Source: Ramlibacter sp. Leaf400 (GTDB taxonomy: Bacteria; Pseudomonadota; Gammaproteobacteria; Burkholderiales; Burkholderiaceae_C). From it: 64,000 nt of DNA. The stretch lies in contig NZ_LMQL01000012.1 of assembly GCF_001424545.1 (NCBI RefSeq), forward strand, positions 501,186-565,185. Direction: 5' to 3'. The position numbers and the translations under genes were made by a program. This document shows positions 1 to 19,934 of this stretch, one piece after another; position 1 is the stretch's first letter; every line of letters begins with the position of its first letter. The notes below the pieces were generated by a model, which had not been told where the DNA came from, searched no databases, and saw nothing but the letters and a program-made list of their open reading frames with translations.

Positions 1-333
1 GACGATGAAGGCCGTGGCGGTGAAGCCCAGCTCGCGCAGCACCGGCAGCGCGTTCTCCAGGTTGTTCAGGTAGCCGTCGTCGAGCGTGATGCCGAACACC
101 TTGCCGGTCTTCTCACCGTGCAGGTAGGGCTCCAGGTCGCGCATGGACAACCCCTGCCAGCCCAGCAGCTTCAGCGTGCGCAGCTGCAGCGCGAATCGCC
201 AGGGCGGCAACACGAGCGACCGCACCGGCGTGCCTCGCCGGGGCGGCGTGGCGGTCTGGTGGTACGAAAGCACGGCGACCGGGCACGACGGTCGTGCTGT
301 GGCTCCCCGGGTCTGTCTCACTTCGTTCTGCAT
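1..333 (-). CDS. Polysaccharide deacetylase (NodB-type), N-terminal part, cut by window edge
   Basis: Reading the minus strand from ATG at 333 gives 111 codons with no stop before the edge. The product begins MQNEVRQTRG and reaches VAVLSYHQ, the typical first strand of carbohydrate-esterase family 4. It then shows GITLDDGYLNN at about residues 80-90, the NodB motif 1 whose Asp pair serves as catalytic base and metal ligand. These enzymes remove N- or O-acetyl groups from polysaccharides or glycans. The metal-binding His motif lies beyond the edge. An AGAAGG Shine-Dalgarno sits about 8 nt before this ATG; an alternative in-frame ATG at 372 has no comparable site. It diverges from the PPTase/NRPS/PKS genes, so it may belong to the same locus, perhaps acting on a glycan partner of the product, but that link is only positional. 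Confidence 0.8.
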   Translation of the reverse strand, partial: MQNEVRQTRGATARPSCPVAVLSYHQTATPPRRGTPVRSLVLPPWRFALQLRTLKLLGWQGLSMRDLEPYLHGEKTGKVFGITLDDGYLNNLENALPVLRELGFTATAFIV

Positions 334-529
334 GGCCGTGCTGCCTTCTAGCTGTGCCGTGACCAACATCATCCGGCAGCAATGGATGAACTTTGTAGGA
401 GCCAAGCCCGTGCCCCTGTAGTCCCCGCAACAGGTAGTCCGTCCGAGCCACTCTCTCACACACACAACTCAAGGCGGCCATGCAAACATCCCTGCAACAG
501 GACGCAACCTGCGCGTCCAGGGAAGGTGC
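334..529. other. Divergent intergenic region between deacetylase and PPTase genes
   Basis: About 200 bp separate the two divergent starts and should hold both promoters. I see a CTCTCTCACACACACAAC stretch near 451-469 but no convincing -35/-10 pair. The short ORFs crossing it on both strands look like chance frames. Confidence 0.4.
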
Positions 530-1297
530 ATGCAGTCAATGGGCGTGGAAGTTTGGACGGCGCAGCCGCAACGGCTGGGGTGTGATGCCTGCGCCGACCT
601 CGCGGCCGTCCTCGATGCGGACGAGCGCGAGCGTGCCTCGCGCCTGCAGTTCGAGGCGGACCGCCGCGCCTTCCTGGTGTCGCACGCCATGCGCCGGATC
701 GCGCTGGGGCTCGTGCTGGCCACCGACCCGCACGAACTGCGCTTCACCCTCGGCGCCCAGGGCCAGCCCATCCTGCTGCACGCGAATGCCGCCGGGCTTT
801 CGTTCAGCCTTTCGCGCAGCCGCGACATGGTGGCGTTCGCGCTTTGCGCGGGCGGGCCGGTGGGCATCGACGTCGAGGCCGTGAGGGATGGCGTGGATGT
901 CTCGCTGCTGGCGCCCTACATGGAGCTGCCGGGCGCGCACGAGGGCAGCGGGCTGGAGGATTTCTACGTGCGCTGGACGGCGCTCGAGGCCTACTGGAAG
1001 GCGCAGGGCCTGGGCCTGTCGAGGACCCACCCGCGCATCGCTCTGCACGACGTCGGCGACAGCAGCATGGAAGTGCGCATCGGTGGCGCGCGGCGGCCTT
1101 CGGGCCTGTTCGCCGTGCGGCTTCCCGCGCCGGCGACCCATGTGCTCAGCGTGGTCTGCCGCAAGGTGGACAGCGTGCGGATCGTCGAGCTCGAGAAGCT
1201 CGCGCCCCCGCCGGCGGCCGGCCCCGACCGGGCCTTCGCGGGCAGCAATGACGGCTCCTGCCTGGCGGCGGGCGCCCCAAGAATTTTCAGTTCGTGA
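530..1297 (+). CDS. 4'-phosphopantetheinyl transferase, Sfp/AcpT-like
   Basis: This 255-aa protein would transfer 4'-phosphopantetheine from CoA to the conserved Ser of carrier proteins, here most plausibly the PCP and ACP of the next two genes. The visible signature is GPVGIDVEAVRD at about residues 108-119 (the G-[IV]-D Mg-binding motif) and FYVRWTALEAYWKAQG at about 144-159 (the W..xEA..KA motif, with the Glu kept and the usual preceding Lys replaced by Leu). The C-terminal 30 residues are low-complexity and probably not part of the fold. GGAAGG lies just before ATG 530; ATG 539 (MGVEVW) is an alternative start. It is followed after 21 bp by the NRPS on the same strand, so one operon is likely. 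Confidence 0.88.
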   Translation: MQSMGVEVWTAQPQRLGCDACADLAAVLDADERERASRLQFEADRRAFLVSHAMRRIALGLVLATDPHELRFTLGAQGQPILLHANAAGLSFSLSRSRDMVAFALCAGGPVGIDVEAVRDGVDVSLLAPYMELPGAHEGSGLEDFYVRWTALEAYWKAQGLGLSRTHPRIALHDVGDSSMEVRIGGARRPSGLFAVRLPAPATHVLSVVCRKVDSVRIVELEKLAPPPAAGPDRAFAGSNDGSCLAAGAPRIFSS

Positions 1298-1318
1298 ACG
1301 TGTGAAGGCAGGACAAGG

Positions 1319-5884
<4,566 letters not shown>

Positions 5885-5893
5885 GAGGAGCCT

Positions 5894-12325
<6,432 letters not shown>

Positions 12326-12384
12326 AGGGCGGCCCTCGCCGGCCCTCATCCCGGCCTAAGCCATCCCTGCTAAGGTCGGTCGCC

Positions 12385-14904
12385 ATGGAGACTTCTGCCT
12401 GGCGCCTGGGCTGGCGCACCCTGTGGCGTGACCTGCGCGCGGGCGAACTGCGCCTCTTGATCGTGGCGGTGACGCTGGCGGTGGCGGCGCTCACCGCCGT
12501 CGGCTTCTTCGCCGACCGGTTGAAGGGCGGCCTGGCCCGCGACGCGCGACAGCTGCTCGGTGGCGACGCGGTCGTCGCCAGCGACAACCCCACGCCCCAG
12601 GCCTTCATCGACCGCGCCCGCGCGCTCGGCCTGCAGGGCGTGACGACCGTCCTGTTCCCGACCATGGCGCGCGCGCCCGACGACAAGGGCGGCTCGGCGC
12701 GGCTGGTGTCGCTCAAGGCGGTGCAGCAGGGGTATCCGCTGCGTGGCGACCTGACCGTCGCCAGCGAGGCCGAAGCGCAGGGCCAGCGCACGCGCGAGGT
12801 GCCGGGCCGCGGCGAAGCCTGGGTCGACCGCCCCCTGCTGGAGGCACTGGACCTGGCGCCGGGCGACCGGCTGCTGCTGGGCGACACCAGCCTGCGCATC
12901 TCGCGCGTGGTGCTGCTGGAGCCGGACCGCGGCACGGGCTTCTCGACCTTCGCGCCGCGCGTGATGATCCACGAGGCCGACCTGCCGGCCACGCGCCTGA
13001 TCCAGCCGGCCAGCCGCGTGGTCTACCGCTTCGCCGTCGCGGGCCCCGACCGCGCCGTCAAGACCTTCACCGAATTCGCCCGGACCCAGGCCACCCGCAC
13101 CGACGTGCGCGGCGTGCGCGTGGAGTCGCTGGAAAGCGGCCGGCCCGAGATGCGCCAGACGCTGGACCGCGCCGAGAAATTCCTGAACCTGGTGGCGCTG
13201 CTGTCGGCGCTGCTCAGCGCGGTCGCGGTGGCGCTGGCCGCGCGCGGCTTCGCCGCCAGCCACCTGGACGACTGCGCCATGCTGCGCGTGCTGGGGCAGT
13301 CGCAGCGCAAGATCGCGACGGCCTACTCGGTGGAGTTCGGCCTGATCGGCCTGGCCGCCAGCGCGCTGGGCGTGGCGCTCGGCTTCGCGGTGCACTTCGT
13401 CTTCGTGCTGCTGCTGTCGGGGCTGGTGGAGACCTCGCTGCCGGCGGCCAGCCTGTGGCCGGTGGGCTTCGGCTTCGGCATGGGCCTGACATTGCTGTTC
13501 GCCTTCGGCCTGCCGCCGGTGCTGCAGCTGGCGCAGGTGCCGCCGCTGCGCGTGATCCGGCGCGACGTGGGCAACCTCAAGCCGGCCTCGGCGCTGGTGC
13601 TGGGCGTGGGCGTGGCGGGCTTCGCCACGCTGCTGCTGGCGGCCAGCAGCGACCTCAAGCTGGGCGGCATCGCGGTCGGCGGCTTCGCCGGCGCGGTGCT
13701 GCTGTTCGCGGCCCTGAGCTGGGTGGCGGTGAAGCTGCTGCGCATGTCGGTCAACGAGGCCACGGCGCCGCGCTGGCTGGTGCTGGCCACGCGCCAGCTG
13801 TCGGCCCGGCCGGTCTACGCCGTGGTGCAGGTGAGCTCGCTAGCCGTGGGCCTGCTCGCGCTGATGCTGCTGGTGCTGCTGCGCACCGACCTGGTGGCCA
13901 GCTGGCGCAAGGCCACGCCGCCGGACGCGCCCAACCGCTTCGTCATCAACGTGATGCCGGAACAGGGCGACGACTTCCAGGAGGCGCTGCGGGCCGGGGG
14001 CGTGCAGCGCTACGACTGGTACCCCATGATCCGCGGCCGGCTGGTGGCGGTGAACGGCCGCGTCGTCGGCCCCGACGACTACACCGAGGACCGCGCGCGG
14101 CGCCTGGTGGACCGTGAGTTCAACCTGTCGCACGCCGCCGCCGCGCCGCCGCACAACCAGGTGGTGGCCGGCCGCTGGGAGCCGGAGGAGGCCGGCGCGG
14201 TGAGCGTGGAGGAGGGGATCGCCGAGACGCTGGGCCTGAAGCTGGGCGACACGCTGCGCTTCGACATCGGCGGCGTCGCCAGCGAATCGAAGATCACCAG
14301 CCTGCGCAAGGTGGACTGGGGCTCGATGCGCGCCAACTTCTTCGTGATGTACCCGGTCAGCCGCATGCCCGACGTGCCGTCGACCTTCATGACCTCGTTC
14401 CGCGCGCCGGAGCGCAAGGGCTTCGACAGCGCGCTGGTGCGCCAATTCCCCAACATCACCAACGTGGACATGACCAGCACGCTCAACCAGGTGCAGGCCG
14501 TGCTGGACAAGGTGGTTCGCGCGGTGGAATTCCTGTTCGGCTTCACGCTCGCGGCCGGCGTGGTGGTGCTGTTCGCCGCCGTCACGGCCACGCGCGAGGA
14601 GCGGGCAAGGGAGTTCGCGATCATGCGCGCCGTGGGTGCGCGGGGTTCGCTGCTGCGGCAGGTGCAGCGCGCCGAACTCGCGGGTGTCGGGCTGCTGGCG
14701 GGCTTCCTGGCCAGCGTGGTCGCCGTCGCCGTCGGCTGGGGCCTGGCCCGCTTCGTGTTCGATTTCGCATGGACTGCTTCGCCGCTGGTGCCGGTGGCCG
14801 GCGCTCTGGCGGGCGCGGCGCTCGCGCTGGGCGCGGGGTGGTGGGGCCTGCGGGAAGTGCTGCGCCGGCCGGTGGTCGAGACCCTGCGACGCTCGGCGGA
14901 GTAG
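12385..14904 (+). CDS. FtsX/YbbP-family ABC transporter permease
   Basis: An 839-aa inner-membrane protein of the large MacB/FtsX-type permease family, resembling YbbP, which usually pairs with an ATPase (YbbA) and acts in lipid or lipoprotein trafficking. A first membrane helix lies at about residues 24-45 (RLLIVAVTLAVAALTAVGFF), followed by a large periplasmic domain. A central set of helices covers about 270-470, a second periplasmic domain about 510-700, and the final helices about 710-830 include FTLAAGVVVLFAAVTATREE and the coupling region REFAIMRAVGARG typical of FtsX domains. Start is ATG 12385; the frame is open further upstream but that part only shadows the PKS. It lies 59 bp after the PKS and no ATPase partner is in the window, so a link to PKS product export is doubtful. 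Confidence 0.85.
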   Translation: METSAWRLGWRTLWRDLRAGELRLLIVAVTLAVAALTAVGFFADRLKGGLARDARQLLGGDAVVASDNPTPQAFIDRARALGLQGVTTVLFPTMARAPDDKGGSARLVSLKAVQQGYPLRGDLTVASEAEAQGQRTREVPGRGEAWVDRPLLEALDLAPGDRLLLGDTSLRISRVVLLEPDRGTGFSTFAPRVMIHEADLPATRLIQPASRVVYRFAVAGPDRAVKTFTEFARTQATRTDVRGVRVESLESGRPEMRQTLDRAEKFLNLVALLSALLSAVAVALAARGFAASHLDDCAMLRVLGQSQRKIATAYSVEFGLIGLAASALGVALGFAVHFVFVLLLSGLVETSLPAASLWPVGFGFGMGLTLLFAFGLPPVLQLAQVPPLRVIRRDVGNLKPASALVLGVGVAGFATLLLAASSDLKLGGIAVGGFAGAVLLFAALSWVAVKLLRMSVNEATAPRWLVLATRQLSARPVYAVVQVSSLAVGLLALMLLVLLRTDLVASWRKATPPDAPNRFVINVMPEQGDDFQEALRAGGVQRYDWYPMIRGRLVAVNGRVVGPDDYTEDRARRLVDREFNLSHAAAAPPHNQVVAGRWEPEEAGAVSVEEGIAETLGLKLGDTLRFDIGGVASESKITSLRKVDWGSMRANFFVMYPVSRMPDVPSTFMTSFRAPERKGFDSALVRQFPNITNVDMTSTLNQVQAVLDKVVRAVEFLFGFTLAAGVVVLFAAVTATREERAREFAIMRAVGARGSLLRQVQRAELAGVGLLAGFLASVVAVAVGWGLARFVFDFAWTASPLVPVAGALAGAALALGAGWWGLREVLRRPVVETLRRSAE

Positions 14905-14929
14905 GCCGCGCGAAGAGGCCGCGGAAAGG

Positions 14930-15061
14930 CTAGTAGCGCGCGAGCGCCGGCAGGTCGTAGCCCCAGGCTTCGACCTCGTCCGGGAAGGGCATGCGGCTGT
15001 TGGCCGCGCAGCCCGACAGCGCGAGTGCGACGAGGCAGGCGGCGATCGATCGGATGTTCAT
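14930..15061 (-). CDS. Very small predicted lipoprotein
   Basis: From ATG at 15061 the minus strand encodes 43 residues. The N-terminus MNIRSIAACLVALALSGC is a classic lipoprotein signal with lipobox LSGC and Cys at residue 18, leaving a mature peptide of only about 26 residues (ending YDLPALARY). I recognise no family. A longer frame begins at 15202, but that extension is GC-rich low-complexity and would push the signal peptide inside. No clear Shine-Dalgarno is visible, which lowers certainty. It is convergent with the permease gene and diverges from the LuxR-type gene. Confidence 0.5.
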   Translation of the reverse strand: MNIRSIAACLVALALSGCAANSRMPFPDEVEAWGYDLPALARY

Positions 15062-15192
15062 GGTGCCAACGAGTCTCTGCCCATCGGGCGGCGCGGGGCA
15101 GTGCCCTGCGGCGCATTGCCGCGTAGGAGGGCCGCTCCGGCTCAGGGTAAACGTCGCCTGCTGCCGGCTTCCGCCGCTCCTATCATGGGCTG

Positions 15193-16026
15193 GTGGAGAC
15201 ATGGCACCTCGATCCCGCGCCGGCGCCCCAGTTGCTCGCCGCCGACAGCGTGGCCCTGCTGCTGCAGGCGCCGCAGGATGAGGCGCCCGCCGCCACGCTG
15301 CTGGCCTTCCTGAACCGCATCGCGCCGGTCGACTACCTCTCCCTGGTCGAGTACCTGCCCCAGCGCCGCGAAGCCCTGGCGGCGCCGGAGCTGGTGGAAG
15401 GCCACTCGCGCCCGGGCCTGGCCAACGTCACGGCCGACTGCTTCCACCACTACCGCCGCTGGTTCTGGCGCGAGGACGAAGGCACGCGTCTGGCCCACCA
15501 GTCCGGCCGCCGCGCCGGCGGCCTGGCGGCGCTGCACTTCCAGGCCGAAGACATCCCGCTGTCCACCTGGCGCAGCGAGATCTACGACCGCGCGCACCTG
15601 TCGGCGCGGCTGAGCTTCTACTACGAGCCGGTGGCCGGCACCACCTTCGCGATGAACCTTTACCGCGACCGCACGCATGGCGGCTTCGGCCGGGGCGAGA
15701 TCGACCGCCTGCTGGGCGTGGCGCCGCTGCTCAAGCAGGCGCACCGCGCCATCCTGTGCAGCACGGAAGCATCCGAACGCCCGCGGGGCCGTGACGAGCG
15801 CGTGGCCCGCGCGCAGGCCGCGATGCGGCGCAAGGCGCCCGAGCTGTCCGAACGCGAGCTGGCCGTGTGCGCCCGCATCGCCTGCGGCACCAGCGCCGAC
15901 GGCATCGCGGCCGAGCTGGACGTGGCGCCGTCCACCGTGGTCACGCTGCGCAAGCGTGCCTATGCCAAGCTGTCCGCGCGCGGCCTCGCGGTCGGCCGGC
16001 TGCAGCTGGCCGCACTGCTGCACTGA
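15193..16026 (+). CDS. LuxR-type (GerE HTH) transcriptional regulator
   Basis: A 277-aa protein whose C-terminal 60 residues form a GerE/LuxR helix-turn-helix: LSERELAVCARIACGTSADG, then VAPSTVVTLRKRAYAKLSARG. The first ~200 residues are an unrecognised sensor domain with no autoinducer-domain or receiver motif that I can see. Start is GTG 15193. TATCAT at 15181-15186 lies where a -10 box would make the message start at the GTG itself, so it may be leaderless. The Rieske oxygenase and Bug genes follow on the same strand about 100 bp later and are the natural targets to suspect. It is a different, much smaller type of regulator than the one at 19935. Confidence 0.82.
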   Translation: METWHLDPAPAPQLLAADSVALLLQAPQDEAPAATLLAFLNRIAPVDYLSLVEYLPQRREALAAPELVEGHSRPGLANVTADCFHHYRRWFWREDEGTRLAHQSGRRAGGLAALHFQAEDIPLSTWRSEIYDRAHLSARLSFYYEPVAGTTFAMNLYRDRTHGGFGRGEIDRLLGVAPLLKQAHRAILCSTEASERPRGRDERVARAQAAMRRKAPELSERELAVCARIACGTSADGIAAELDVAPSTVVTLRKRAYAKLSARGLAVGRLQLAALLH

Positions 16027-16128
16027 GCCGGCGGTAACCCCACACGTCCCCTTCGCGGGGGACGGCACCCGGCGGCCCGCAGGCCAGCATCGACAGCATC
16101 TGAACGACTTGTCCGGAGGGCCGCCCGC

Positions 16129-17187
16129 ATGTGGTTGCGCAATTGCTGGTACGTGATCGCGTGGGACCATGAGATCCCCGCCGCCGACTCGCCCGGGCTG
16201 TTCACGAGGACGGTGCTGGGTGAACCCATCCTGGTGCTGCGCCGCGAGAACGGCGAGCTGGCCGCGATGGAAGACCGCTGCTGCCACCGGCTGGCGCCGC
16301 TGTCCAAGGGCCGCCGGGAGGGCGACTGCGTGCGCTGCGGCTACCACGGGCTGAAGTTCGACGCGTACGGCACCTGCGTCGATGCGCCCGGCATCCCGCT
16401 CATCCCGGAGCGGGCGAGGGTGCGCACCTATCCCCTGGCCCGCCGCAACCGCTGGGTGTTCGTCTGGATGGGCGACCCCGCGCGGGCCGATCCCGCGCTG
16501 CTGCCCGACAACTTCTCCTGCGACCACCCGGACTGGAAGCACAAGCCCGGCTACCTCCACTACGACACGCCCTACCTCCTGATCTGCGACAACCTGCTGG
16601 ACTTCTCGCACCTGTCGTACGTGCACGAGAAGACGCTGGGCGGCTCCACCGCCATCGCGCAGGCCAAGCCGGAGATCGAGCGCGTGGACGGCCCCGGCAT
16701 GCCGGGCGTGAAGGTGACGCGCCGCGTGCCCGGCGTGCCCGTGCCGCCCTACTACCGCCGGATGCGCCCCTTCGCCGAGGGCGCGCTGCTGGACCGCTGG
16801 TTCATCTACGAGTTCCTCCTGCCCGGCACGCTGCTGATGCACTCGGGCGGCCGGCCGGTGGACGACCCGCCGGACGACCTGCGCAACGCGGTGCGGCTGC
16901 ACAGCTGCCAGACGCTGACGCCGGAGACCGAGACCTCGACGCACTACTTCTTCGAGCAGTCGCATCCCTCCGACCAGGGCGACGACGCGCTCACCGAAGG
17001 CATCTACCAGAGCATCGTCACCGCCTTCGAGGAGGACCGCGACATGATCACCGCGCAGCACCGCAACATCCTGCGCGACCCGGCCAAGCCCATGCTGCCG
17101 CTGCCCATCGACGGCGCGCTGGTCCAGTTCCGGCGCATCCTGTCGCAGAAGGTGGCGGCGGAGAGCGGCCTCATCCCCACTGCCTGA
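16129..17187 (+). CDS. Rieske non-heme iron oxygenase, VanA/dicamba-monooxygenase-like alpha subunit
   Basis: A 352-aa oxygenase component. The Rieske [2Fe-2S] ligands are C51-x-H53 and C70-x2-H73 (CCHRLAPL and CGYHGLKFD). The mononuclear iron site is in DNLLDFSHLSYVH with His161 and His166, the arrangement of vanillate O-demethylase and related O-/N-demethylases, which act as homotrimers. Such enzymes need a separate reductase (VanB type) to pass electrons from NAD(P)H, and none is encoded nearby. A GGAGG lies upstream of ATG 16129. The Bug-family binding protein follows 20 bp later, suggesting uptake and demethylation of one carboxylated or methoxylated aromatic compound, controlled perhaps by the upstream LuxR-type gene. 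The substrate cannot be told from sequence. Confidence 0.88.
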   Translation: MWLRNCWYVIAWDHEIPAADSPGLFTRTVLGEPILVLRRENGELAAMEDRCCHRLAPLSKGRREGDCVRCGYHGLKFDAYGTCVDAPGIPLIPERARVRTYPLARRNRWVFVWMGDPARADPALLPDNFSCDHPDWKHKPGYLHYDTPYLLICDNLLDFSHLSYVHEKTLGGSTAIAQAKPEIERVDGPGMPGVKVTRRVPGVPVPPYYRRMRPFAEGALLDRWFIYEFLLPGTLLMHSGGRPVDDPPDDLRNAVRLHSCQTLTPETETSTHYFFEQSHPSDQGDDALTEGIYQSIVTAFEEDRDMITAQHRNILRDPAKPMLPLPIDGALVQFRRILSQKVAAESGLIPTA

Positions 17188-17207
17188 CGAACCCCACGGA
17201 GCCCGCG

Positions 17208-18191
17208 ATGCGACGAGCCTTCCTCCTGCACACCCTGGCCGCCAGCCTGGCGCTGGCCGCCGCGCCGGCCTTCGCCCAGGCCCCGGCCCATTGGCCGAGC
17301 AAGCCGATCCGCTTCGTGGTGCCGTACCCCGCGGGCGGGGGCACCGACTACGTGGCGCGCCTGATCGGCGAGCGGCTGTCCAGGAGCCTGGGGCAGCCCG
17401 TGGTGGTGGACAACAAGTCGGGCGCCGCCGGCGGCATCGGCGTGGCCGAAGTGGCCAAGGCCGAACCCGACGGCCACACGGTCCTGGTCACCATCAACGA
17501 CCCGCTGGTGAACAACGTCGCCCTCTTCAAGACGCTGCCCTACGACCCGCAGAAGGACTTCGCCTTCGTGGCCCAGATCGTGCGCAGCCCGGCGCTGATC
17601 TCCGCCAGCCCGGCGCTGGGCGTCAGGAGCCTGGACGATCTGCGCAAGCTGGCGCAGTCGGGCCAGAAGCTCAGCTATGCGTCCTGGGGCATCGGCGGCC
17701 TGGGCCACCTGGCCGGCGAGACGCTCAACCGCGAACTCAAGGCGCAGATGGTGCACGTGCCGCAGCGCGGCGAAGGCCCGGTGGTGCAGGACCTGCTGAC
17801 CAACACGGTGAGCGTGGGCCTCTCGAGCGTGGGCACCGCCAAGCAGCACGTGGCAGCCGGCAAGATCGTGCCGCTGGGCGTGATGAACGCGCAGCGGCTG
17901 TCGGCGATGCCGCAGGTGCCCACCCTCAAGGAGCTGGGCTTCACCGACCCGCTGTACGAATCCAGCGTGTGGATGGCGGCCCTGGTGCCGGCGCGCACGC
18001 CGCCGGCGGTGGTGCAGAAGCTGTCGGCCGAAATCCGCGCCATCGCCAACGCGCCGGACATCCGCAACCTGCTGGTGGACCGCGGCTTCGAGATGCACGT
18101 GACGACCCCGGAGCAGGCCACGGCCAACTACAAGGCCGAGTTCGACATCATCACGCGGCGCATCCGCGAGCTGGGGATCGAGCCGCAGTAG
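17208..18191 (+). CDS. Bug-family (TctC) periplasmic substrate-binding protein
   Basis: A 327-aa secreted binding protein. A signal peptide covers about residues 1-24 (LAASLALAAAPAFAQA), followed by WPSKPIRFVVPYPAGGGTD, the standard opening of tripartite tricarboxylate transporter binding proteins. The family binds carboxylates, including aromatic acids, in the periplasm and hands them to TctAB or acts as an orphan sensor. There are no TctA or TctB membrane genes here, which is common in Burkholderiales, where these proteins are greatly amplified. It follows the Rieske gene by 20 bp, with GGAG before ATG 17208, so co-transcription is likely. Confidence 0.9.
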   Translation: MRRAFLLHTLAASLALAAAPAFAQAPAHWPSKPIRFVVPYPAGGGTDYVARLIGERLSRSLGQPVVVDNKSGAAGGIGVAEVAKAEPDGHTVLVTINDPLVNNVALFKTLPYDPQKDFAFVAQIVRSPALISASPALGVRSLDDLRKLAQSGQKLSYASWGIGGLGHLAGETLNRELKAQMVHVPQRGEGPVVQDLLTNTVSVGLSSVGTAKQHVAAGKIVPLGVMNAQRLSAMPQVPTLKELGFTDPLYESSVWMAALVPARTPPAVVQKLSAEIRAIANAPDIRNLLVDRGFEMHVTTPEQATANYKAEFDIITRRIRELGIEPQ

Positions 18192-18232
18192 CGCGGTGCG
18201 CGCATGTCCGGGGCCATGAGGGGCCTGCCGAA

Positions 18233-19555
<1,323 letters not shown>

Positions 19556-19574
19556 GCGCGGCCGTCGCCTGCGT

Positions 19575-19580
19575 TAGAAT
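19575..19580 (+). promoter_or_regulatory. Putative -10 box of the tRNA-Ser gene
   Basis: TAGAAT lies about 30 bp upstream of the tRNA 5' end, after the serS stop. The expected -35 is not clear, so the call rests on the -10 match and position only. Confidence 0.4.
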
Positions 19581-19610
19581 CCTGGGCTTCGCACCACGCG
19601 AACCGAATCA

Positions 19611-19701
19611 GGAGCGGTGGCAGAGTGGTCGAATGCGCCGGACTCGAAATCCGGTATACGGTTTCACCGTATCGAGGGTTCGAATCCCTCCTGCTCCGCC
19701 A
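19611..19701 (+). tRNA. tRNA-Ser(CGA)
   Basis: The 91-nt gene has acceptor arms GGAGCGG / CTGCTCC with discriminator G and encoded CCA. The anticodon stem CCGGA/TCCGG encloses loop CTCGAAA, so the anticodon is CGA (reads UCG). A long variable arm (TATACGGTTTCACCGTAT) and the T arm GAGGGTTCGAATCCCTC are as expected for serine tRNAs. Confidence 0.98.
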
Positions 19702-19750
19702 GTAAACTGCCTCGCTGACACGCACAGAACCGCTGTCAGCCCGCAGGCGA

Positions 19751-19782
19751 AAAGACGCATGCATTGATTTGACTGCGTCTTT
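19751..19782 (+). terminator. Hairpin terminator candidate after tRNA-Ser
   Basis: AAAGACGCA (19751-19759) and TGCGTCTTT (19774-19782) form a perfect 9-bp stem with a 14-nt loop, followed by CTTGTT. A second, weaker stem, GCTGACA/TGTCAGC, lies just upstream at 19714-19740. Together they fit the end of the tRNA transcript. Confidence 0.6.
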
Positions 19783-19829
19783 CTTGTTCACTTCAACACG
19801 CACGAGCGCCCATCCGCGCCCGTGGAGCA

Positions 19830-19845
19830 TCGTCGGATTCGACGA
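19830..19845. promoter_or_regulatory. Regulon palindrome, site 1 (upstream of the LAL regulator gene)
   Basis: TCGTCGGATTCGACGA matches the recurring TCGTC-N6-GACGA operator. TAAGGT begins 23 bp downstream (19869-19874) and is a weak -10 candidate. The position suggests the regulator controls its own gene. Confidence 0.7.
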
Positions 19846-19934
19846 ATCGACATCACCACCCTTGGGACTAAGGTGGCCGGCACGCGTAGCATTGCCTGCC
19901 GAGCCACTCTGTCCTCCGACCCGGGAGGTCTGTC

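Noticed and set aside
12385..14904. Dedicated exporter for the NRPS-PKS product
   Set aside because: The protein belongs to the FtsX/YbbP type linked to lipid or lipoprotein handling, and no ATPase partner or drug-export motif is seen.
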